From the NCBI GenBank assembly GCA_958496175.1, contig OY292278.1, positions 43,090,001 through 43,154,000 of the forward strand: DNA of 64,000 bases. Reading direction: 5' to 3'. The notes under the pieces are model-generated. The model saw only the letters and a list, made by a program, of their open reading frames with translations, did no database searches and had not been told where the DNA came from. Shown one piece after another: positions 48,651 to 58,799 of this stretch (positions within the stretch are counted from its first letter, which is position 1; every line of letters starts with the position of its first letter). This stretch comes from Sisyra terminalis. Taxonomy: Eukaryota; Arthropoda; Insecta; Neuroptera; Sisyridae. The position numbers were made by a program, and so were the translations under genes.

Positions 48651-49112
48651 CTGTGTATACAATATATAAAATATATTGCAGTTCAATTTATGTAGTATAA
48701 TTTAACACAATAATATACAAAATCAATACAATAATATACAAATTTAATATAATAATATACAAATTTAATATAATAATATATAAACTCAATATAATAATAT
48801 TTAAAAAATCATACCTCCAACATAAATTTGAACAGAAGTTCAAACAAAAATATTCGTGACGTATTACCCAGATACGTATTTCGATTGCCAAGCAATCTTC
48901 ATCAGTGGTCATGAATGGTTTGAACTTCTGTTCAAATTTATGTTGGAGGTATGATTTTTTAAATATTATTATATTGAGTTTATATATTATTATATTAAAT
49001 TTGTATATTATTATATTAAATTTGTATATTATTGTATTGATTTTGTATATTATTGTGTTAAATTATACTACATAAATTGAACTGCAATATATTTTATATA
49101 TTGTATACACAG
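48651..49112. repeat. Palindromic module with hammerhead-like hairpin
   Basis: The left arm 48651-48845 is inverted at 48919-49112 (outer end CTGTGTATACAATATATAAA). The arms contain short tandem repeats of AATATAATAATATACAAATTT type. The 70-bp centre holds one hairpin motif. It is related to 11245-11943, including the shared right flank TATAACTGTTCAAAGTCAGC. Confidence 0.85.
48851..48908 (-). other. Best-preserved hammerhead-like motif
   Basis: On the minus strand: CTGATGA, A, stem GATTGC-TTG-GCAATC, GAAA, T, hairpin ACGTAT..ATACGT, C, then ACGAAT. All conserved core bases CUGAUGA and GAAA are present, stem II is a perfect 6 bp, and a 6-bp stem III-like hairpin is followed by a GUC-type triplet. 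Deviations: one extra A before stem II and extra bases between GAAA and stem III. Stem I would need GACCA../..TGGTC-like pairing, not evident. Confidence 0.5.
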
Positions 49113-49309
49113 TATAACTGTTCAAAGTCAGCGAAAAAATCTTATTTGGATATTTACCTATGGTTTTCCTTGCATATTTTTGACCCAGTTTACTCTTCTA
49201 GTGTAATTAGTAGACATCGGATTATATGTAGTTGCATAGAACTATTTTTATAGCGTTACTGCATATTTTGGTACTTTTTCATTGTAAAAGCATATTTCGA
49301 TAGTTATTC

Positions 49310-49565
49310 GTGTTTGGCGGGTATTATACCGTCGACACGTTCCCCTTGCGTCAAGCTCTGAAAGTATTGTACCCAATATTACTTCACATCACCTGGCTAG
49401 TCCACGAATTATATCAAGTTGCGGAAAAGATCAGAAACGAGTTCAGAATACTCAACAAATTGATTTTTTCTACAACAAAAGGACTTTTAAAAGCACTATG
49501 ACAACTACAAGCATATAAAGAGCAACTACCAAACATAACACTACCCCCAGAATCAATTTTAACAC
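49310..49565 (+). pseudogene. hAT-like transposase fragment
   Basis: The plus strand reads LYPILLHITWLVHELYQVA, then EKIRNEFRILNKLI and GLLKAL, a stop, and YKEQLPNITLPPESILTRWG. This is the '..P.L.H.TC.AH.L..VAE.IR....VN.LI...K..FLKAP.R...F......LPP.P.LTRWGTW' block of insect hAT-type transposases. One in-frame stop and truncation after LTRWG by the inserted element make it non-functional. The remaining catalytic and dimerisation regions are missing. Confidence 0.75.
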
Positions 49566-49574
49566 GGTGGGGTA

Positions 49575-50150
49575 CTTTTTTTTTCCTATGGTCTGGGGGC
49601 CTCTCCTGCAAGTTCCTCTGCGCTGCAGATATTCTTGAATCTGCCTTTGCGAGTTCGTCTGCCTCTTTGTTGCCTTTGATACCAGAGTGCCCCGGCACCC
49701 AAGCAAGTGTAACCCTGTTGGATGTCGCCAACTGGGTGAGGAGTAATTTACATTTCCAGACCAACTTAGAGCTAGTCTGGTAATTTTCGATCGCTTTAAT
49801 TGCGGCTTGGCTGTCTGAGAAGATTCTTATATTTTTATTGTTATAATTTCTTCTCATATTTTCTTGAAGACAGATGATTATGACATAGACTTCTGCTTTG
49901 AATACTGTAGGCATTTTACCCAGGCCTACAAATATTCGTTTCCTGGGATTTGCCCCCCCCCAATTTCCAGCACCTACGCCATCATTTGTCTTTGGTCCGT
50001 CAGTGAACCATACTATATCACTTGGGATTATTTTGTTTTTCTTCTGCCAATCGTCTTTTTGACTTATCTCGATCTCGAAAGGCATTTCAAAACTAAATTT
50101 GGTTTTCATGTAGTCTTGAATCATCCAGAAGTTCGGATGGTCAATTACAT
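49575..50150 (-). pseudogene. LOA/R1-type element, left arm of inverted pair (internally deleted)
   Basis: The minus strand reads from a remnant before RNase H (IVWFTDGPKTNDGVGAG) through AEVYVIIICLQE, IFSDSQAAIKAI and WVPGHSGIKGNKEADELAK. It then jumps at ADSRI to the element's extreme 3' end (AAQRNLQERPPDHRKK), with an A-rich tail complemented at 49575-49584. About 490 bp corresponding to 50700-51190 of the right arm are deleted. All four RNase H acidic residues are kept, but the C-terminal zinc-knuckle region is gone. An upstream frame extends to 50124. Confidence 0.85.
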
Positions 50151-50178
50151 TTAGATTTAAGACACGCCAGAATTAACA
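50151..50178. other. Spacer at the centre of the LOA/R1 palindrome
   Basis: A 28-bp non-palindromic spacer separates two copies of the same internal point of the element (ATGTAATTGACCATCC and inverse). Both arms therefore start at the same 5' truncation position. Confidence 0.8.
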
Positions 50179-51243
50179 ATGTAATTGACCATCCAAACTT
50201 CTGGATGATTCAAGACTACATGAAAACAAATTTAGTTTCGAAATGCCTTTCGAGATCGAGATAAGTCAAAGAGACGATTGGCAGAAGAAAAACAAAATAA
50301 TCCCAAGTGATATAGTATGGTTCACTGACGGACCAAAGACAAATGATGGCGTAGGCGCTGGAAATTGGGGGGGGGCAAATCCCAGGAAACGAATATTTGT
50401 AGGCCTGGGTAAAATGCCTACAGTATTCAAAGCAGAAGTCTATGTCATAATCATCTGTCTTCAAGAAAATATGAGAAGAAATTATAACAATAAAAATAAA
50501 AGAATCTTCTCAGACAGCCAAGCCGCAATTAAAGCGATCGAAAATTACCAGACTAGCTCTAAGTTGGTCTGGAAATGTAAATTACTCCTCACCCAGTTGG
50601 CGACATCCAACAGGGTTACACTTGCTTGGGTGCCGGGGCACTCTGGTATCAAAGGCAACAAAGAGGCAGACGAACTCGCAAAGGCAGATTCAAGAATGTC
50701 ATTCATGGGTCCAGAGCCGGCTATAGGCCTACCAAAGTGCATAACACTGGGTAGAATAGCTGAATGGACGCAGAATGAACAAATAAAATCCTGGAATAAC
50801 TATGCAGAAGGCAAGTTCTCAAAGGTCATGATACAGAAACTTTTGAAAGAACATTACAAAAGACTTCTAAATCTAAGAAGGAAGGACATCAAAACGCTGG
50901 TAGACCTATTAATAGGACACTGCAATTTGAGGAAAGATTCCCAAACTATAGGGAAGAACACAGAGTCAGCAGCTTGCAGGAAATGTGGCGTGGAAGATGA
51001 AACTGCCTTCCACGTACTATTTGACTGCCCAGCCATGACTCAAAGTCGTCTCAACTCGCTTGGTCCACCCGGATATGAGCTGGGAAACATACACAGAGAT
51101 CCAGTTGACTGTCTGCTGAGATTCATATCAGAAGCAGACCTGACCAACTGGAACTGAAATTAAACTGGGGCGCAATAGTCCTTTTAGGACGCAGCGCAGT
51201 GGAACTCGCAGGAGAGGCCCCCAGATCAAAGGAAAAATAAAAC
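50179..51243 (+). mobile_element. LOA/R1-type element, right arm of inverted pair
   Basis: A 5'-truncated non-LTR copy from just upstream of RNase H to the 3' terminus (CCCCAGATCAAAGG then an A-rich end). It is almost identical to the left arm where both exist and to the 41391-42745 copy. Confidence 0.85.
50243..51157 (+). CDS. LINE RNase H and zinc-knuckle region (304 codons, 5'-truncated ORF2)
   Basis: An open frame ends at a natural stop. RNase H type I domain, residues about 20-150: first Asp in IVWFTDGPK, Glu in AEVYVII, Asp in IFSDSQAAI, and the His/Asp cluster WVPGHSGIKGNKEADELAK, so the D-E-D-D set is complete. Residues about 150-235 form the basic C-terminal region (LINLL-like LVDLLIGHCNLRKDS). 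A zinc knuckle CRKCGVEDETAFHVLFDC follows, and the tail ends EADLTNWN. It would degrade the RNA strand of cDNA hybrids in target-primed reverse transcription, but RT and endonuclease are absent, so the copy cannot mobilise. The apparent ATG is internal to the original ORF2. This is the longest intact frame in the window, suggesting a recent insertion. Confidence 0.85.
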   Translation: MPFEIEISQRDDWQKKNKIIPSDIVWFTDGPKTNDGVGAGNWGGANPRKRIFVGLGKMPTVFKAEVYVIIICLQENMRRNYNNKNKRIFSDSQAAIKAIENYQTSSKLVWKCKLLLTQLATSNRVTLAWVPGHSGIKGNKEADELAKADSRMSFMGPEPAIGLPKCITLGRIAEWTQNEQIKSWNNYAEGKFSKVMIQKLLKEHYKRLLNLRRKDIKTLVDLLIGHCNLRKDSQTIGKNTESAACRKCGVEDETAFHVLFDCPAMTQSRLNSLGPPGYELGNIHRDPVDCLLRFISEADLTNWN

Positions 51244-51561
51244 GTAAGTTGACGTCGAAAGTTTATTTTCAGCTTTTCATCTTTTTTATCTATATGGTCT
51301 AATTGTGGATCTAAATCATCCAGGATCCCACTCAAATACACACTGAAAATTTCTGGAGAATAGGTCTGGCGGCTTAGGAGAAGTTCAGTACTGTACATAA
51401 GTACTGAATTATATATATTAAGATAAATATAATGTGGAAATAAACTTAAATTCTAAAAATAAATGGTTTTTTGATTATGAATATTATGTGCATATTTTAC
51501 CCATTTTTAGTGCATATTTTGGCATTTTGATAGTGCATATAATCCGATGTCTAGTAATCAG

Positions 51562-53026
51562 TATTTGTCCCCACTTTATAACGTCAAGTACTTCTTAGGT
51601 ATCAATCAATGGTGTCACTAATTCTCGAAAAATTACGGTGTTTTCCATTTATTTCCTGTAAATTGAAAGATACTAATTATTATTCAATAGAAATTGTTTC
51701 CTGAAAATTTAAAAAAAGCTCAAATTTTCTAACATCAATTTTTTTGGTGTTCATGAGGAGCTTTAGACTTTTGTACTTAAAATATTTGTTACAATTGTAC
51801 AACTATGAAAGTAAAAGTAGGAAAGTTTGAAAAAAAGATAATAATTTTTGAAAAAATAAGTTCTTAGTACAAGATAATAAGTATTAACATCATGGGATGA
51901 AATACTCACTATTTTAAAACACAAAATTCAACAAGAATGTATAACAATGTTTGTTATTTATAAAATAATAATTTGCTGCCTTTATCATTTAATTTACATT
52001 TAGAAATGCTACCGGCTAAACTAAACCAAGGATAACTGAAAATTGATTTAAAAAGTTTAAGATGAATCTTTTAATTCAATTTTATGAATTTTGCACAATT
52101 AAAGAAAATGTATTTTCCTTCCACATCAAGCCTATGTATATTTGGTAGGGGCATACATTGTCGGTACATATTATATAGGCAGGTGATTCTATATAGGTTA
52201 ATGTGTTCAGGAAGCATAAAGTTTGGAAATCAGTAATTTAAAAATTTTCACGAGCACAGTGATTATAATTTTATTTAATTTAATTCAGGTCCATAATTTT
52301 CTGCTTCAGCTCATTTTTTAATTGATATTTACATAAAATTTAATAACCAAAAAAAAAAAAACGATGAAGAAATAGGCACGTTTTTAATAGTGTTTGCATA
52401 ACAGCCGAAAAAAATAATGAAATTATACTCTTTAGATAAATATAACCACACGTAATATGACATTTAATCTTGGTAATTTTTGTTCAGGTAATTGCTTGTT
52501 TTATAAAATTTATGGAAGAATATCTCCATATTTTTCACCTCAAATCATTGGATATTTTTCGCGATTTTTCTAAGCTATAGGAAAAAAGCTTTTCTAGCAC
52601 AAAGCTTTAATTAAACACAGCCCTCAAAAGACTGGAAATATGTCAAGTTTGATCAAATAACTTTTGTCAATAAAAGCTCAATCATTGCACAAACTGGCAG
52701 CGACTCGTATACTAAACTTTAACGTTTGTCAGAATTTATTTTGTGCAAACTATCACTTCCACACTGTATGCAAGCTTCACTATTCACTAAGTTAACTTGT
52801 TATAATTAGATTTTCAAATAAGAAAAATTCTACTTGATAACTCAATTATAATGAATGAATGCTTGAAAGCTTTCGGTTTTCAGCAAATATATTTGTGTAA
52901 TACTGGTGGATACTGGCGACTTTGGGAACAGGTTATTAGTTTATTGTACATAAATGGCCAATAGTAAATTAATTCATTGCTTAAATTTGGATGTCCAAAA
53001 CTGTGTTTTTCCTCTTTATATTTTAT
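51562..53026. other. AT-rich non-coding stretch
   Basis: No coding or repeat feature recognised. Confidence 0.5.
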
Positions 53027-54419
53027 ACTAGCTGAGCCCCGCGACTTCGTCTGCGTAACGTATTTTATTTTTCTTATTCTTTTACGAAAAATATAATCAT
53101 ATTACATCATACATCAAATAAAAAATATCGCCAAGTTCAATAAATTCGGTCTTAATTATGACTAAAAAAAGTCGAATGTTATCAAAATACTTGCGTCAAA
53201 ATAAACTCATCTCCCTTTTTCGATTCCCGAATGAACCTTTTTCCAAAAACTATTACACTATTGCACTGTACAACACAACTGCGAAATTGAAATTTGTACA
53301 ATTGCACGAAACCCAGTTCTTCCATAATCATGTATAACCATTATGTATCTTTAAACTTATTATTGAAATATCTGAACTTCAACTATATAATAAAACCATA
53401 TTGGATAGTCCAGAGTTCACCATACACGATTTGGCGTATGGCTTTTGCTCTGGAAGAGGATTTTAAATTCCTTTTATCATTATGATGATATGATTATTTA
53501 TTATTTATCATTATGATGATTTCTGGCTGGAATTGCGAACTTTTTTCGTGATCCCTTTCACGTACTTGCAAATAAAAGATATTGTCCCCCCCAAGAAAAA
53601 AATCCTGAATCCACCCTTGTCCGTTAGGATAGAAATTTTCAAAAAAAATCTTAAACATGCCTACTTCCTATAAGGAATACACCGAATATTAAAATTTCAT
53701 CAGTCAGAGGAGTATATAAATACACCATTTTATATATGCACGGTTTTAAAAACGCTTTTATTTTAAGATTTATTACTATTATTATTATTAGTATTACTAT
53801 TACATTTTTTTCGTTAATATTTTCTTACTGAGCAACCCTAAGGATCTATTTATAATAATTTTGTAAAAAAAAGTTTACTGTCAGATTTTTATCTATAAAA
53901 ACATTTATATTTCAAAAAAGCAAGTTTTTGTACTTTAAATTAAATTTCTGTGCTTTTTGATAGTTCAACTAAAAATATTAATACAGATCATTTGTTAACT
54001 ATTAAATACCTTTTCAATGATACATAACTCGCCTATCTAAAGTAATTTTTTTTTCAACCCTCAGTTTTTACGTAGGGGGTACATTCCCTTATTATTTTTA
54101 AGGAATGATAAATAGCCTAACGTGTGTGGGTAATTGTGCTGTATCTTAGTATAAAGTTTCATTAAATTCGGTTGTTCCGTTCTTTAGTTAAATCACCAGC
54201 GCACGCGATGTAAGAAAGTTTTTTAGTAACTTTTTCATTCATTATTGGAGTTTTAGTATAGATTCCTATTTTTTTTTGAAAATTTAATATAGCCTATATT
54301 CACCGGAAATGGTGCAGCTTCCTAACAGTGAAAGAATTTTTCAAATCGGTGAAGTAGTTTCGGAGCCTATTCAAAGCAAACAAACAATCAAATCTTTCCT
54401 CTTTATAATAATAGAAGTA
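53027..54419 (+). mobile_element. Interspersed repeat with CTAGCTG..CCCCGCGAC head
   Basis: It starts ACTAGCTGAGCCCCGCGACT followed by TCGTCTGCGTAACG (also at 30230). It ends with ATCGGTGAAGTAGTTTCGGA, then an AAACAAACAATC stretch and TTTATAATAATAG. This head/tail pairing is common in insect repeats of retroelement type, but the class cannot be assigned here. No RT frame remains. A (TTA)n-like tract lies near 53780. Confidence 0.55.
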
Positions 54420-54812
54420 GACAATAGGGTCAGTCCAATTCAGTCGGTCCAGCAGTGGTCGGTTGATTATTATAATGTGAGGAAAATATGTATTACTAAT
54501 TTGATGGAGCTTGGTTCATGATAGATTCATGTGTTTTCAAATGAGCAAAACTTTGGTCTAAACTTTTAAAATGATTGTGACTAAATTTTAGATGAAAAAT
54601 ATTATATTTTTAGATTCGAGATTGCTGATTAAACTCCGTTTTCGACTATAAACGTTAAAATGTATCCAAGTTAATTAAAACTTTATCTGCTTTAGCCAAT
54701 AATTAAAAAATATGATGCACACGTCTCAGCTTATCCTCTTTCATACACACATACACCTCCACATATTAAAACAGATGCAAATGAATTAAATCTTGGAAAA
54801 CTTTACTACAAA

Positions 54813-55052
54813 TCAGACAAATGTTTCAACATTGTTGCAAATTTGGTGTGCAAGAAAGAGCCTCAAATCTAATTTAACCAGTGGCTCTTCGTTTGTTGTA
54901 TAACCAAATAAGGGTTGAAAATTTTCCAAACGGATAATACGGTGGAAGTCAGTGCGCGTTAAGCGTCGCGCTGGTTCGTTTATACGCTGCGAAAGCTCAC
55001 CAACAATATTCGCAAAGTCAGTGTCGTCGCTACGTTGAATCGTATCGAACAT
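54813..55052 (-). CDS. Hypothetical 79-residue frame in a GC/CpG-richer island
   Basis: An intact ATG-to-stop frame begins MFDTIQRSDDTDFANIV, includes a basic stretch RRLTRTDFHRIIRLENF and ends QICNNVETFV. The amino-acid composition is balanced, unlike the AT-driven frames elsewhere. The surrounding 54850-55200 is clearly richer in GC and CpG. I do not recognise a domain. It could be a host 5' exon with a CpG-rich promoter, or part of an unrecognised transposon. An overlapping plus-strand frame (55035-55319) argues for caution. No splice donor stands out. Confidence 0.3.
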   Translation of the reverse strand: MFDTIQRSDDTDFANIVGELSQRINEPARRLTRTDFHRIIRLENFQPLFGYTTNEEPLVKLDLRLFLAHQICNNVETFV

Positions 55053-55319
55053 AACGAAAGCTCAGCTTTCACCTCGCATGTTGTACCATACAGGTGGTTT
55101 AAAGCTCCCGTCGCATTCAAATTAAACGAGCGCTTCGTTCCGCGAACGGCAACAATACCTCTGGGGTGTCCACTGGTTTTCCGTGCTACGCGTTTTCAAT
55201 ATTTGCCAAATATTTTCCGGAAAAGTTTTCAGTTTTGGTTTTTGGAGTTTTCTTCACAGAAACTTTTAGCTTTTAGTGCCACAGTGGAAACGAAAAAGTT
55301 TTCGTGCATTATTTGGTAG

Positions 55320-55694
55320 GTATTAACTGTTCATTTTTCCTACAAAAAAAAATGATATTAACATCACTTTACTTCCTTGTTCTCGACATCATATTTTTGC
55401 GGACAATATTTGAACGTAAAACTTTAAAAATATATCACATAATTCATTCAAATTGAAAACAAAAATATAAGATTTTTATTATACAACAATTATCACTTTT
55501 CTTTTATTATCAAGTTTTATTAGAACTCCATATGAGCTGACATCAAAGTAGTAGGAAGATGTTCCTCTGGGAACTTCTTAATCAAGCTATTTGGAGCTCA
55601 AGAGCTCATATTAGCTCATAGTTTGCACTAACTGGTTGCTAATTAAAAAAAAAAAAGTTTTATTAGGTAAAGCCGTATAAGTAGCCCAATGTTA
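55320..55694. other. Non-coding stretch
   Basis: AT-rich, with a short imperfect repeat of GAGCTCA near 55593-55617. Nothing else seen. Confidence 0.5.
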
Positions 55695-56760
55695 CCAAAT
55701 AATAAAAATTTTAAGCTTCTTTAAAAAAATATATTTAAATTTGGAAGTTTTAAGAGAAGTTAACTAAAATTAAAACTTTGGTCTATTTTTCCCTAAAATT
55801 TTCTTTCTCCAAAACAATAATCAAAATTAACAATGCTTGGAAAATACCAATGATTAAATGCGACTGGATATTATATTAAATCATTGTCCTTAGGTAGGAT
55901 CTAAAATTTACACCCTTGGGTAAAACAATTGTAAATATCAGCCCTTAATTTCTACCCAAATATTATATATTCTTTTATTTTAAACAAAAACAAGCTGACC
56001 AAATAATAAAAATTTTAATTTTCTTTAAAAAAATATATTTAAATTTGGAAGTTTTAAGAGTTAACCAAAATTAAAACTTTTGTCTATTTTTTCCTCAAAA
56101 TTTTCTTTCTCCAAAACAATTATCAAAATTAACAATGCTTGGAAAATACCAATGATTAAATGCGACTGGATATTATATTAAATCATTGTCCTTAAGTAGG
56201 ATCTAAAATTTAGACCCTTGGTTAAAACAATTGTAAATATCAGCCCTTAATTTCTACCCAAATAATATATATTCTTTTATTTTAAACAAGAACCAGCTGA
56301 CCAAATAATAAAAATTTTAATTTTCTTTAAAAAAATATATTTAAATTTGGAAGTTTTAAGAGAAGTTAATCAAAATTAAAACTTTTGTCTATTTTTTCCC
56401 AAAAATTTTCTTTCTTCAAAACAATAATCAAGATTAACAATGCTTGGAAAATACCAATGATCAAATGCGACTGGATATTCTATTAAATCACTGCCTTAAG
56501 TAGGATTTAAAATTTAGACCCTTGGTTAAAACAATTGTAAATATCAGCCCTTAATTTCCACCCAAATAATATATATTCTTTTTTTTTAAACAAGAACGAG
56601 CTGGGTTGTTCTTTGCCACTGGATTTTTTATTAAATCAATAACTAGTATCTAAAATTTAAAACCTTGATTAAAGTAATTATAAGTATCAACTCTTAATTT
56701 CCACTTATAAAATATATATATTTTTTTTAAACAAGAAAGAGCTGGGTTTTTGGTTTAAAG
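55695..56760. repeat. Satellite-like tandem array, about 303-bp unit, three full copies plus degenerate fourth
   Basis: Units start at 55695, 55999 and 56301 with CCAAATAATAAAAATTTTAA. Each contains CAATGCTTGGAAAATACCAA and AAATGCGACTGGATATT and ends near AACAAGAACGAGCTG. The full units differ at only a few per cent of positions. The fourth (about 56605-56760) is shortened and diverged. Non-coding. Confidence 0.9.
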
Positions 56761-57885
56761 AATTTTACGCAGCTCTTTATAAAGAGCTTCAAAAACTTTT
56801 GAATGCATTTTTCTCGAAACAGTGTTTTTAAAATATGTAAGTTCGATTTCTGAAAAACGGCTCAATTAATTGGTCTAAAATTTTAATGCAATCTTTTCAG
56901 ATATTTTTTTCAGAGATTGATTAAAGGAATTAGAATTTCGATAATTTTTTTTTCAAATAATTTAAAGAAAAACTTCTTTAGACTTGCCATTTTCTCAAAA
57001 CTCAAAATTTTGTTTTATTCTTCGATCAATGGCTTTATCCACTTGTAAAAGTTTTTTATTTTTTTTTTATTTTTGAATGGTCCAATCTGGAGATATTTTG
57101 TTCAATACCAGGCACCTTTTTTGGGGATCCCAGAAAACCATCTACAAAAGCAAAAGTAAATCAATATTATTGAAAATGAAATATACCAAAATAAAATTTA
57201 AAGTTTTCACTACATTTATTGTTACTTTCTATATTTGTTAAAGAAAAAAAGTCATAAATTAATGTTTTTCTTTGGCTTTGCAACTATGTATACCATTTTA
57301 AATTATGTACCTAATATTGTAGCAAGTTTATCATAAAAATTGCACCATTTCAATGATTATTTTTTTTAAATTTAAAAAAAGTTATCAATTCCACAAAATT
57401 ATGTTTTGTTTTATATAATATGAGTGAAAAGCACAGCTTTTTCTGTTTTTCATGCAAATTATTTATACTTATATAATCATTGAAGGATTCCAATATTGAA
57501 ATTTTATCGCTAATATTTTGATTTATTTCTATAAAAAATATTTTTATATAAAAAAAACTTTATTTTATATAAAAATAAAGCTTCAATTGTATTTTTTATG
57601 AAAATTATGTATCATAAACACTTCATACCCATTTTTCTTTTTCCAATTTTAGCGCCAAATCATCTTAATTCAAGTTCAGATGATCTATTCAAAGCCAAAC
57701 GATAATTTTCTATTTATTATTATTAGTTATTAATTTACATCTAGTAAAAACTATCTCCAGTTCTTCTTTTACGGAAAGTCAATTTAGGTCAAAAGTGCAT
57801 TTACGATAGTGTGTGCTGTATAATAAGTAATTTTGGCTTAAAATTTTTGGGTATAGAAATGAAAAGGTCAATTTTTTCGTGTATA
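56761..57885. other. AT-rich non-coding stretch
   Basis: Rich in homopolymer A/T runs; nothing recognised. Confidence 0.5.
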
Positions 57886-58508
57886 CAGTCCCTGACCCTA
57901 TTATTAGACGCACTTAAAAATTTATACAAAATGTACATATTCTACTAAATTAAATTTAATATTGTTTACTTTTTCAATATAAAAAGTTTTATTGATTTTT
58001 AAGAAATATATTTTCTGGATAAGGGTAAAACCTTCTATATTATCTCTATTAGACTACTTCAGGATAATAGCCTTAATTTTAAATCCATTGAAAACATATG
58101 GAAATTGCTGAAGAAAAAAGTAGCTAAAGAAGTGGTCACAACAGAAAAATAGCCCTTAGAAAAAATATTCACGTATGGAATCATCATCCCCAAATACAGC
58201 AGATGGTATTGTCCTACATAGACAGTATACTGCGCAGAATGGGAACTTAAATATCAGTAAACGAGCTTTCAAGTAAATATTGAGCAATTTAGCTCGCCAT
58301 AATTAAGAAGATGTTTAATTAATTTGATGGTAAACATTTATTTTTAGTAAATATGATTTTTGGTCTCATTAGTTGGTAAAAAGCGTAATAAATAAAATTT
58401 GTACAGGAAAGTTAAACCCAATCAAAAATATGGACCCAAAATAAAATAGCTCTTACTTCAATTTTTATACAAAACCTATAGTGCGTCTATGAATATGGCC
58501 AGGGGCTG
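57886..58508 (+). mobile_element. Internally deleted Tc1-like transposon (623 bp)
   Basis: Bounded by TA on both sides (57884-57885, 58509-58510). The terminal repeats are CAGTCCCTGACCCTATT..AGACGCAC and the inverse of CAGCCCCTGGCCATATT..AGACGCAC. Between them is only the C-terminal end of a transposase. TA target plus Tc1-type transposase traces identify the superfamily. Confidence 0.85.
58050..58255 (+). pseudogene. Tc1-like transposase C-terminal relic
   Basis: The plus strand reads LNFKSIENIWKLLKKKV with AKEVVTTEK ('SPDLNPIENIW..LK..V...'), which includes the position of the third catalytic residue. In another frame WNHHPQIQQMVLSYIDS and ILRRM follow ('W..I.......L..SM.RR...VI'). One frameshift and one stop separate them. 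About two-thirds of the gene is missing. Confidence 0.75.
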
Positions 58509-58799
58509 TATATATACATAAAACAAAGTTCTCTTAGTAAAACTGTTTATAACTAAAGAATGATGGAATCGTTTTTCATGATCTATAATTTGATAAATTT
58601 GTCTTTGCTTAAAATAGCAGGATAACTATTAAAATACCTAAAAATTATGATCTTCTGCCATAGGTCATATGCACATTTTTTTTTGGTTTTTTAATCGATA
58701 AAATACAACATGAAAGTGAGGAAAACCAAATTTTGTTATACATAGTAAACATTTTATATATAGTAAACATACTAAACAAATAATAAACTTATAAAATAT

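Larger units (their letters stand above)
49203..51561. mobile_element. hAT element relic carrying an inverted LOA/R1 pair
   Basis: The ends TAGACATCGGATTATATG (49211) and the inverse ending 51553 are flanked by GTAATTAG (49203-49210) and GTAATCAG (51554-51561), an 8-bp duplication with one mismatch. Subterminal GCATATTTTGG-like repeats occur at both ends. It contains a hAT transposase fragment (49310-49565) cut off exactly where the non-LTR insertion starts. Confidence 0.8.

Noticed and set aside
49864..50464. Two mirror-image frames around 49864-50154 (+) and 50216-50464 (-)
   Set aside because: Antisense shadows of the RNase H coding sequence in the two palindrome arms.
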